Assembly: GCA_031287135.1 (NCBI GenBank)
Contig: JAITTK010000090.1
Location: 1 to 5,952 of the forward strand
DNA length: 5,952 nt
Source: Candidatus Methanoplasma reticulitermitis
GTDB lineage: Archaea > Thermoplasmatota > Thermoplasmata > Methanomassiliicoccales > Methanomethylophilaceae
Direction: 5' to 3'
A model generated the notes under the pieces. That model was not told the origin of the DNA. It saw nothing but the letters and a program-made list of their open reading frames with translations, and made no database searches. Numbering within the stretch: the stretch's first letter is position 1; each line of letters starts with the position of its first letter. Shown here piece after piece: positions 1 through 5,952 of the stretch. The position numbers and the translations under genes are program-made.

Positions 1-1
1 G

Positions 2-496
2 AAGAGGACAATCGTCCTACCATCGACATCCGGCCTCAAGGATTGTGTTGTTTCAGGCTGGTTGGATTCGAACAAGAATGTCATCACCCCTGATACGACC
101 GCACAGATCGGGAGTATAGGGGCTCTTGATGCGGAACGGGAACCGCGGAACTATACGATAGTCTTGGCCAATGACCCCAGTATAAGGTGGGTGGTCGGTG
201 GCATCGACAAGGGGAGTTCAGCCGAGTTGGTCGGTGTCTACGGCTCCAAGATGACGATAGGCATCAGGCTGGCATCCGGACATACGGAGCTTCCGACCAT
301 CAAGATGGATGGTGTGCCGTACAATGCGGGAACATCCTTCACTGTGACCGGGGACACGACATTCACGACATCCAACAACTATCCCGAGCCGAGAGAGAGC
401 ATCGTGCCCATACTCCTGATCATACTGGCGATCCTGGTGGTCGTGCTTGCCATATTCCTCGTCGCGCTCAGGTCCAGGAACAGCGCAGAGAAATAA
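2..496 (+). CDS. C-terminal part of a membrane-anchored surface protein with a GW-type (InlB/Flg_new-like) repeat; 5' end outside the window
   Basis: The frame is open from base 2 to the TAA at 494-496, so this is the end of a longer gene. The in-frame TTG at 62 has no ribosome-binding site and lies inside a repeat, so I do not take it as the start. The first ~40 residues read like a Listeria-Bacteroides/InlB-type repeat, with VVSGWLDSNKNVITP followed by spaced hydrophobics. A second beta-rich unit follows and ends in DGVPYNAGTSFTVTGDTTFT, like the related Flg_new_2 repeats. A 23-residue hydrophobic helix (bases 401-469, IVPILLIILAILVVV...) and a short basic tail (RSRNSAEK) close the protein. 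This implies a C-in membrane anchor with the repeats outside the cell. Such proteins are common in gut archaea and often proposed as adhesins; that role here is inference. The signal peptide and any functional head domain would lie upstream. Domain assignment is by eye. Confidence 0.75.
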   Translation, partial: KRTIVLPSTSGLKDCVVSGWLDSNKNVITPDTTAQIGSIGALDAEREPRNYTIVLANDPSIRWVVGGIDKGSSAELVGVYGSKMTIGIRLASGHTELPTIKMDGVPYNAGTSFTVTGDTTFTTSNNYPEPRESIVPILLIILAILVVVLAIFLVALRSRNSAEK

Positions 497-499
497 AGA
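487..499 (-). terminator. Possible T-rich terminator of carA-carB
   Basis: Immediately after the carB stop codon, the minus strand reads TCTTTATTTCTCT, 9 T in 13 bases. Archaeal termination commonly uses T-rich tracts without a hairpin, so this could end the carAB transcript. The tract also covers the last codons and stop of the convergent surface-protein gene, so its composition may be chance. No comparable T-run is seen just downstream of the surface-protein gene on the plus strand. Confidence 0.3.
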
Positions 500-3400
500 T
501 CAGAGCGTGTGGAACTCCTTCATGGACATGACCGAGAAGCTCTGATCCTTTGCCACTTTCATCGCACCTACGGCCGCGTCCGCACCCTGGACCGTGGTGA
601 GGAAGGGTATCTCGAGTTCGACCGCCAGTCTCCTCATCTTATGCCCGTCCCTCACGGCACCTGACTTCTGCGACGGCGTGTTTATTATCAGATTTATCTT
701 GCCCTCTCTCATCAGACCGATCGCATTGGGTTTCATGTTGTCATCTATCTTGAACACGGTCGTGGTCTCGACACCGTTCTCCCTCAGGTATGTGGATGTG
801 CCTTTCGTGGCATATATCTGGAATCCCATTCCGGCAAGTTCTTTGGCCACGGGCAGGACCCTTTCCTTATCCGAATTGTTGACCGTTATGTAGACTCCCC
901 CTTCCGTCGGCAGTTTGTTACCGGCCGCGGTCAGTGCCTTATAGCATGCGACATCGAAGTCCTGATCGATCCCCATGACCTCCCCCGTGCTCTTCATCTC
1001 CGGCGTGAGTATGGAATCCACGCCCGGCAGTTTGAGGAAGGGGAAGACCGAGGCTTTTATCGCATAGTGGTCGATGGCCCTGTATCCGGACAGACCGAAA
1101 TCCTTCAGGGTCTTACCGAGCATTATCTTCGTGCTTATCTTCGCCAAAGGTATCCCCGTGGCTTTCGAGATGAAGGGTATCGTACGCGATGCCCTCGGAT
1201 TCGCCTCGATCATGTATATCTCATTATCCTTTACCGCAAGCTGTATGTTGAGGAGCCCTTTGATCTCCAGCGCCAGGGCGACCTTCTCGGAGGTCTTCAC
1301 TATACCTTCGATTATCTCCTCGGAAAGCGTGAAAGGCGGCAGGACCATCGTCGCGTCTCCGGAATGGCATCCGGCATACTCGATGTGTTCCATTATCCCG
1401 CCGATGTATACATCCTTCCCGTCCGATACCACATCGACGTCGATCTCTATCGCTTCGGTCAGGTATTTATCCACAAGGATCGGATGGTTCCTGGAGACTT
1501 TCACCGCGGTCTCGACGTATGTCTTCAGTTCTTCCGTGGAGTATACGATCTCCATTGCCCTTCCGCCGAGGACGTACGACGGCCTCACGAGCACGGGATA
1601 GTCTATGGTCTCCGCGATATCCTTCACCTCTTCGAAAGAGTAACCCGTGCCGGACTCGGGCTGTCTTATCCCGAGTTCGTCCATGAGTTTGGAAAATCTT
1701 CTCCTGTCCTCCGCAACGTCCATCTTATCGGGACTTGTGCCCAGAACACCGGTCTTCCTGCCTTCCAGTGCCCTTTCCAGATCGACCGCCAGATTCACGC
1801 TGGTCTGTCCGCCGTACTGGACTATCACGCCGTCTATATCCTCGGCCTCGATGACATTCAGGACGTCCTCGAGCGTTATGGGGTCGAAGTACAGACGGTC
1901 CGAGATATCATAGTCGGTGGAAACGGTCTCCGGATTGTTGTTGATTATAACCGCGCTGACCCCCTCTTCCTGAAGAGCCATGACTCCGTGCACACAGCAG
2001 TAGTCGAATTCTATCCCCTGCCCTATCCTTATGGGCCCTCCTCCTACGATCAGCACTTTCTTCCTGTCATCATCCTTCCTGACTTCGCTCGATCTCCCGT
2101 ACGAAGAGTAGAAATACGGGGTCTCCGCAACGAATTCCGCCGCACAGGTGTCGACCATCTTGTATACCGGTACCACGCCCGCCGACAGTCTGTCTTTTCT
2201 GACATCCGCCTCGGACCTGCATGTCAGCTCCGCGATCTTATCATCGGAGAATCCCATGTACTTCGCTTCTTTCAGGAGGTCGGCCGTCATGGGTCCGTCC
2301 TTTATCTTCTTCTCCATCTCGACTATGTTCCTGAGTTTGTTCACGAAGAACACGTCCCATTTGGCGAGATCCGCGATCCTCTCCGGTTCCCAGCCTCTTC
2401 TCAGTGCCTCCCCTATCGCGAATATGCGTCTGTCAGTCGCATGTGTGAGTTCCTCCGTTATCTCCGCGTCCGTCATACATACGCTGTCCAGACCTTTCAC
2501 GCCGATCTCCAGCGACCTCAGGCCTTTGAGCATGGCCTCTTCGAACGTGCGGCCGATGGCCATTATCTCCCCGGTGCTCTTCATCTGCGTCCCGAGATGC
2601 CTGTCGACCGTGCGGAACTTATCGAACGGCCATCTGGGGATCTTGACCACGACGTAGTCTATCGCCGGTTCGAATGCCGCATATGTCGTGCCGGTTATCT
2701 TGTTGGGTATCTCGTCCAATGTGTACCCCACGGCGACCTTCGTCGCCACGCGTGCTATGGGATACCCGGTCGCCTTCGATGCCAGTGCGGATGACCTTGA
2801 CACACGCGGATTCACCTCGATCAACCTGTAGTCCCCGTTCTCCGGGTTGAAAGCGAATTGCACATTGCATCCGCCCTCGATGTTCAGTGCCTTTATCACT
2901 TTGAGCGATGCCGTCCTCAGTCTCTGGTGATCTTTGTCGGACAGGGTCAGGCACGGGGCGCAGACTATGCTCTCCCCGGTGTGTATGCCCATTGCATCAA
3001 GGTTCTCCATGTTGCATATTATTATGCAGTTATCCTTGGAATCCCTCATCACCTCGTATTCGTACTCTTTCCACCCGAGCACGCTCTCTTCGATCAATAC
3101 CTGATGTATGCGGGAATACGCAAGGCCTCTGGCACATATGTCCGCGAGTTCCTGCTCGTTGTAGGCTATCCCGCCGCCCGTACCGCCGAGCGTGTATGCC
3201 GGCCTTACAAGGACCGGATATTTGCCTATCACTTTGACGGCCTCTATCGCCTCGTGTATCGATTTGACGCTCCTGCTCAGAGGCACGGGCTCGCCGATCC
3301 GCTCCATGGTCTCTTTGAAGAGTTCGCGGTCTTCGGACATCGCGATCGCTTCCGGCTGCGTCCCGATCAGCGATACGCCGAGCCTCTTGAGCTCTCCGCT

Positions 3401-3706
3401 GTCCGCCAATTCCGAGCATATGTTCAGGGCGGTCTGCCCCCCCATGCCGGAAAGCACTCCGTCGACGCCTTCCCTCTCGATTATCTTTGCGACCACCGAT
3501 GCCTGGAGAGGCTCTATATAAACGCTGTCTGCCGTCCCGGGGTCTGTCTGGATGGTCGCCGGGTTGGAGTTGACGAGCACGGTCGAATACCCTTCTTCCC
3601 TCAAAGAGCGGCATGCCTGCGTTCCGGAAAAATCGAACTCGGCCGCCTGACCGATTATTATCGGACCTGAGCCGATGACCATCAGTTTCTTGTAGTTCTT
3701 CTTCAA
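500..3706 (-). CDS. carB: Carbamoyl-phosphate synthase large subunit (glutamine-hydrolysing), EC 6.3.5.5
   Basis: This cytosolic enzyme makes carbamoyl phosphate from bicarbonate, two ATP and ammonia channelled from CarA, for pyrimidine and arginine synthesis. The 1068 residues match the usual length (E. coli 1073) and align end to end with the E. coli protein from memory. The first synthetase half (about 1-400) has GSGPIIIGQAAEFDFSG at 12-28, the glycine loop GGTGGG at 174-179, and metal/ATP residues Q283, E297, N299 and R301 in EVNPRVSRSSALASKATG. A linker/oligomerisation region spans about 400-545. The second half (about 549-930) repeats the plan: GGGPIRIGQGIEFDYCCVH from 555, RPSYVLGGRAMEIVY, and Q822, E834, N836, R838. 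A methylglyoxal-synthase-like allosteric domain follows (about 935-1068), with YATKGTSTYL and IINTPS. UMP-site equivalents K986, N1009 and T1010 are kept, so pyrimidine feedback is plausible. The ornithine-ligand glutamate (E. coli E892) appears to be A885. The start is TTG, supported by a strong Shine-Dalgarno sequence and by overlap with carA. Confidence 0.98.
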   Translation of the reverse strand: MKKNYKKLMVIGSGPIIIGQAAEFDFSGTQACRSLREEGYSTVLVNSNPATIQTDPGTADSVYIEPLQASVVAKIIEREGVDGVLSGMGGQTALNICSELADSGELKRLGVSLIGTQPEAIAMSEDRELFKETMERIGEPVPLSRSVKSIHEAIEAVKVIGKYPVLVRPAYTLGGTGGGIAYNEQELADICARGLAYSRIHQVLIEESVLGWKEYEYEVMRDSKDNCIIICNMENLDAMGIHTGESIVCAPCLTLSDKDHQRLRTASLKVIKALNIEGGCNVQFAFNPENGDYRLIEVNPRVSRSSALASKATGYPIARVATKVAVGYTLDEIPNKITGTTYAAFEPAIDYVVVKIPRWPFDKFRTVDRHLGTQMKSTGEIMAIGRTFEEAMLKGLRSLEIGVKGLDSVCMTDAEITEELTHATDRRIFAIGEALRRGWEPERIADLAKWDVFFVNKLRNIVEMEKKIKDGPMTADLLKEAKYMGFSDDKIAELTCRSEADVRKDRLSAGVVPVYKMVDTCAAEFVAETPYFYSSYGRSSEVRKDDDRKKVLIVGGGPIRIGQGIEFDYCCVHGVMALQEEGVSAVIINNNPETVSTDYDISDRLYFDPITLEDVLNVIEAEDIDGVIVQYGGQTSVNLAVDLERALEGRKTGVLGTSPDKMDVAEDRRRFSKLMDELGIRQPESGTGYSFEEVKDIAETIDYPVLVRPSYVLGGRAMEIVYSTEELKTYVETAVKVSRNHPILVDKYLTEAIEIDVDVVSDGKDVYIGGIMEHIEYAGCHSGDATMVLPPFTLSEEIIEGIVKTSEKVALALEIKGLLNIQLAVKDNEIYMIEANPRASRTIPFISKATGIPLAKISTKIMLGKTLKDFGLSGYRAIDHYAIKASVFPFLKLPGVDSILTPEMKSTGEVMGIDQDFDVACYKALTAAGNKLPTEGGVYITVNNSDKERVLPVAKELAGMGFQIYATKGTSTYLRENGVETTTVFKIDDNMKPNAIGLMREGKINLIINTPSQKSGAVRDGHKMRRLAVELEIPFLTTVQGADAAVGAMKVAKDQSFSVMSMKEFHTL

Positions 3707-4788
3707 AGGTGCCCCTCCCTGATTACTTTCACGAACCTGTCAAACAGGAACGATGTATCCCAGGGCCCGGGTGATGCCTCCGGGTGATACTGCGACGTGA
3801 ATATCGGGAGGTCCCTGTGCCTGAGGCCCTCCACCGTGCCGTCGTTCACGTTCGTCTGGTCCACCACCATATCCTTCCCTTCCAGACTGTTCTCGTCTAC
3901 GGCGAACCCGTGGTTCTGCGATGTGATGTAGACCCTCCCGTCATATTTCACCGGCTGGTTCGTTCCGCGGTGACCGAACTTCATTTTGTATGTTTTGCCG
4001 CCCATGGCGATACCCACGATCTGGCTTCCGAAACAGATGCCGAAGAGCGGCATCTCCGCCGAGAGGTCTGCGACCGTCCTTGCCGTCGTCTTGAGTATCG
4101 CCGGATGCGAGGGATCTCCCGGCCCGTTCGACAGGAGGACCCCTTTGACCTTGCTCCCGGATATCACATCCGCGGGAGTGTCGTAAGGGAACACGGTGAC
4201 ATCGAACCTTTGCGATAAATCCCTGAGTATCCCGTTCTTCTCTCCGCAATCCAGAAGTCCGACGCGGACGTCCTTCCCGAAATCGTGTTCCTGTATGCAA
4301 CTGCATGTGACCTCGGCCACCAGGTTGCTCTCCGACGGTGCGGGCATGCGCTTGAGTTCCTTCACCAAGCCGTCTATTCCGTCCCTGTCCTCGGTTATGG
4401 CCCCCTTCAAAGTGCCCATGGTCCTTATCTTTATCACGAGGTCCCTTGTATCCACACCGGATATCCCGGGTATCCTGTTGCACTTCAGGAAGTCGTCCAG
4501 AGTGCGCCCGCCGTACATCGGCGACGGCTCTCTGCAGTATTCGCGGACCACGAGCCCTCTCGCATGGATGCACCCTGACTGGCAAAAATCATCGTTTATA
4601 CCGTAATTGCCTATCAAAGGATAGGTCATGACGAGGATCTGGCCCCTGAACGACGGGTCCGTAAGGCTTTCCTGATAGCCTGACATCCCGGTGGAAAAAA
4701 CTACCTCCCCGGTCGCCGATGCCCTGTATCCGAAGGGCTCTCCCTCGAACACGCTTCCGTCCTCAAGGACCAAATAACTTTTCGCCAT
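3703..4788 (-). CDS. carA: Carbamoyl-phosphate synthase small subunit (glutamine amidotransferase)
   Basis: CarA hydrolyses glutamine and passes ammonia through an internal tunnel to CarB. The 361 residues are close to family length (E. coli 382). The N-terminal CPSase_sm_chain domain (about 1-140) shows LEDGSVFEGEPFG, GEVVFSTGMSGYQESLTDPS, GNYG and GISGVDTRDLV. The class I glutaminase domain (about 173-357) has LLDCGEKNGILR, LSNGPGDPS, and the nucleophile elbow GICFGSQ with C252. Further on are KMKFGHRGTNQPV, QNHGFAVD, and catalytic H335/E337 in YHPEASPGP. The triad is complete, so the enzyme should be active. The elbow is unusual: most relatives have His (GICLGHQ) where S255 stands. The ATG at 4786-4788 gives the normal N-terminus (MAKSYLVLEDG). 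It has no Shine-Dalgarno sequence but a TATA-like box about 30 bp upstream, fitting a leaderless mRNA. carA is the first gene of the carAB unit and overlaps carB by 4 bp. Confidence 0.97.
   Translation of the reverse strand: MAKSYLVLEDGSVFEGEPFGYRASATGEVVFSTGMSGYQESLTDPSFRGQILVMTYPLIGNYGINDDFCQSGCIHARGLVVREYCREPSPMYGGRTLDDFLKCNRIPGISGVDTRDLVIKIRTMGTLKGAITEDRDGIDGLVKELKRMPAPSESNLVAEVTCSCIQEHDFGKDVRVGLLDCGEKNGILRDLSQRFDVTVFPYDTPADVISGSKVKGVLLSNGPGDPSHPAILKTTARTVADLSAEMPLFGICFGSQIVGIAMGGKTYKMKFGHRGTNQPVKYDGRVYITSQNHGFAVDENSLEGKDMVVDQTNVNDGTVEGLRHRDLPIFTSQYHPEASPGPWDTSFLFDRFVKVIREGHL
3712..3719 (-). promoter_or_regulatory. Shine-Dalgarno site for the carB TTG start
   Basis: Inside the last codons of carA, the minus strand reads GGGAGGGG. 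Its GGAGG core ends 7 nt before the TTG at 3706. This is good spacing for the anti-Shine-Dalgarno end of 16S rRNA. It decides the carB start, because no ATG or GTG is better placed and the next residues KKNYKKLMVIGSGP match the family N-terminus. The carA stop and carB start share TTGA (3703-3706), an arrangement typical of translational coupling. Confidence 0.65.
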
Positions 4789-4814
4789 TGAGAATCAATC
4801 AGAGTTGAAGGCCG

Positions 4815-4824
4815 TATTTAATAT
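4815..4824 (-). promoter_or_regulatory. TATA-like box of the carA-carB promoter
   Basis: Read on the minus strand, this is ATATTAAATA, in a region otherwise of mixed composition. It is preceded by CACCAAG, a purine-ending stretch that could serve as BRE. With the usual ~26 bp from box centre to start site, transcription would begin near 4793, only about 5 nt before the carA ATG. A leaderless or nearly leaderless message agrees with the absence of a Shine-Dalgarno sequence. The position is inferred from composition and spacing only. Confidence 0.55.
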
Positions 4825-4857
4825 CTTGGTGACGGTGCTGACACCCAGAATCACCTA

Positions 4858-4875
4858 TTGTCCAATACTGGACAA
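4858..4875. promoter_or_regulatory. 18-bp near-perfect palindrome, candidate operator between carA and pelA
   Basis: The plus strand reads TTGTCCAATACTGGACAA. The 7-bp arms TTGTCCA and TGGACAA are exact reverse complements, and the central TA is also symmetric. Only one of nine base pairs (A4865/C4868) breaks the symmetry. The size and symmetry suit a site for a dimeric helix-turn-helix repressor or activator. Its centre lies about 47 bp upstream of the carA TATA-like box and about 62 bp upstream of the pelA ATG. It could therefore act on either divergent gene. It is not the NrpR-type operator of methanogens (GGTA/GGAA-N6-TACC/TTCC), and I do not recognise a cognate regulator. Confidence 0.45.
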
Positions 4876-4892
4876 ACCACTCTTCATTGAAC

Positions 4893-4906
4893 GAAATAGG
4901 GATAAA
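4893..4906 (+). promoter_or_regulatory. Weak candidate promoter element for pelA
   Basis: The plus strand reads GAAATAGGGATAAA, with a CGAAA-type BRE-like start and an AT-containing segment centred about 28 bp before the pelA ATG. That spacing would suit leaderless transcription. The match to a TATA box is poor, and no better box is visible between the palindrome and the gene. This is a placement by distance rather than by strong sequence. Confidence 0.2.
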
Positions 4907-4928
4907 GACGGTTGTTCTTCGGGGTATC

Positions 4929-5952
4929 ATGCGGATTCTTGACAGGGACATCGGCAACGGGAAGATCGGGGTAATGCTTGAGACTGATGAAGATATCTGG
5001 CACCTGTACAATGTTCTGGAGGTCGGCGATGTGGTCACCGCATCGACGACGAGAAGGGAAGAGAAGTCCGCCGATAAGATCAGAGCCGAAAGATCCGATA
5101 AGAAGAGGATGACCCTCGGGATAAGGGTGGAGAAGATAGAATTCTCCGAGGATGACATAAGGCTGAGGGTACTGGGAACGATCGAGACCGGGCCTCAGGA
5201 CATAGGGCAGCATCACACCCTGATCTTCGAGATGGGGGATTGTCTGTCCGTCGCCAAAACAAAATGGAAGGATTCGCAGATCGACAGACTCGACAGGGCA
5301 GTCAGGGATTCCAGGAAACCGAAGATACTCTTTGTCTCGCTTGACCAGGATGATGCGACGATAGCCGTGCTGAGGCAGTTCGGGCTGAAGGAGGTCGCGA
5401 GCATAAGGTCCGCGAGATCCGGGAAACAGTATGACGAGAAATCCAAAGAGGATAATTACCACAAAGAGATAATCTCGAAGATCGAGCCGATGCTGTCCGA
5501 GAACATGCCGATCGTGCTTTTGGGTCCGGGATTCGAGAAAGAATCGCTTGCCGACGATCTAAAGACGGAAGGTTACAAAGGGATACACGTGCATCATACC
5601 GGCCAGTCCGGGATGGCCGGGGTCAATGAACTGATAAAGACGGGGATGGGTGCGAACATCCTCAGGGAATCCTCGGTGGGAGTGGAGATGGAAGCCGTCG
5701 AGAGGCTGATGTCGGAGATCGGCAAAGATGGCTTGGCAGCATACGGCACCGATGAGATCGCCGGTGCCGCGGATGCGGGTGCGATAGAAACACTGCTGAT
5801 AGTCGATATTAAGCTGAGGGAGCAGAATCTTGACGATCTGATACGGACGGTTGAATCCCAGCAGGGCAAGGTGCTCATCGTGTCCGGACAGCATGATTCC
5901 GGACGGGAGCTGTCCGCGTTGGGCGGAATCGCCGCAATATTGAGATATAAAC
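4929..5952 (+). CDS. pelA: Pelota (Dom34-type) mRNA surveillance and ribosome-rescue factor; 3' end just outside the window
   Basis: Pelota enters the A site of stalled archaeal ribosomes with aEF1A and, together with ABCE1, promotes their splitting (no-go/non-stop rescue). The 341 visible codons cover nearly the whole family length. The N-terminal Sm-like domain (about 1-130) begins MRILDRDIGNGKIGVMLET and holds DIWHLYNVLEVGD, a basic stretch TTRREEK, and RVEKIEF. The central domain (about 131-268) has GPGFEKE at 199-205 and HHTGQSGMAGVNELI at 222-236. As in all Pelota and unlike aRF1, there is no peptidyl-hydrolase GGQ loop. The C-terminal eL30-like domain (about 270 on) has LLIVDIKLRE, VLIVSGQHDSG and the ending LGGIAAILRYK, which matches the usual family terminus, so only about 1-3 codons are missing. 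The ATG at 4929 is chosen from the family N-terminus. An in-frame TTG at 4887 would add 14 unmatched residues. Only a weak GGGG lies upstream. The gene is divergent from carAB across 140 bp. Confidence 0.97.
   Translation, partial: MRILDRDIGNGKIGVMLETDEDIWHLYNVLEVGDVVTASTTRREEKSADKIRAERSDKKRMTLGIRVEKIEFSEDDIRLRVLGTIETGPQDIGQHHTLIFEMGDCLSVAKTKWKDSQIDRLDRAVRDSRKPKILFVSLDQDDATIAVLRQFGLKEVASIRSARSGKQYDEKSKEDNYHKEIISKIEPMLSENMPIVLLGPGFEKESLADDLKTEGYKGIHVHHTGQSGMAGVNELIKTGMGANILRESSVGVEMEAVERLMSEIGKDGLAAYGTDEIAGAADAGAIETLLIVDIKLREQNLDDLIRTVESQQGKVLIVSGQHDSGRELSALGGIAAILRYK

Noticed and set aside
222..430. Alternative plus-strand frame overlapping the surface-protein gene
   Set aside because: It is a frame-shifted shadow with low-complexity Arg/His/Gly content. 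The in-frame repeat units and membrane helix support the other frame.
62..496. TTG at 62 as the true start of the surface-protein gene
   Set aside because: The frame stays open to the window edge and the residues before it complete a GW-type repeat, so the gene begins further upstream.
1067..3670. Long open frames (575 and 270 codons) on the plus strand opposite carB
   Set aside because: They lie in the codon-aligned antisense frame of carB, where stops arise only from sense TTA, CTA or TCA codons, which this G+C-rich gene rarely uses. The proteins are rich in His, Arg and Tyr without recognisable domains, and carB is unambiguous.
4817..4843. Possible 8-codon leader peptide upstream of carA on the minus strand (GTG start with AGGTGAT nearby, ending at TAA)
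   Set aside because: It overlaps the TATA-like box and lies upstream of the inferred carA start site, so it would not be in the mRNA. The purine-rich match is probably chance.
4887..4928. Upstream in-frame TTG as an alternative pelA start
   Set aside because: It would add 14 residues absent from the family. Pelota proteins begin at the MRI.. position encoded at 4929.
4799..5158. 119-codon minus-strand frame crossing the carA/pelA intergenic region
   Set aside because: It is mostly antisense to pelA and covers the carA promoter. It shows no family resemblance and has no ribosome site.

Overview
This window looks archaeal, with G+C-rich codon usage. It carries a Pelota (Dom34/PelA) gene, found in archaea and eukaryotes but not bacteria. 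It also has an AT-rich TATA-like box at leaderless spacing ahead of carA, and a C-terminally membrane-anchored surface protein with a GW-type bacterial-style repeat. Together these fit a Thermoplasmata-type archaeon, and my best guess is a host-associated Methanomassiliicoccales methanogen. That lineage is an inference; no 16S rRNA or methanogenesis gene lies in the window.

Layout from left to right: (1) the 3' end of a surface protein gene on the + strand, cut by the left edge; (2) carB on the - strand, meeting gene 1 tail to tail with 3 bp between the stop codons; (3) carA on the - strand, directly upstream of carB and sharing 4 bp with it; (4) a 140-bp divergent intergenic region with a TATA-like box for carA and an 18-bp near-perfect palindrome; (5) pelA on the + strand, running off the right edge probably within its last one to three codons.

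carA and carB form one transcription unit (carA first) encoding the two subunits of glutamine-hydrolysing carbamoyl-phosphate synthetase. The product feeds pyrimidine and arginine synthesis. Both ATP-grasp halves, the glutaminase and the allosteric domain are intact. pelA encodes the ribosome-rescue factor and shares only the divergent promoter region with carAB. No functional link between them is evident.

I do not see a previously undescribed system. This is mostly core metabolism and translation quality control. The items most worth a second look are the palindrome between carA and pelA, the Ser replacing the usual His beside the glutaminase nucleophile in CarA, and the partial surface protein. 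There are no RNA genes, mobile elements or CRISPR repeats that I can support, and no gene-free stretch over 300 bases.
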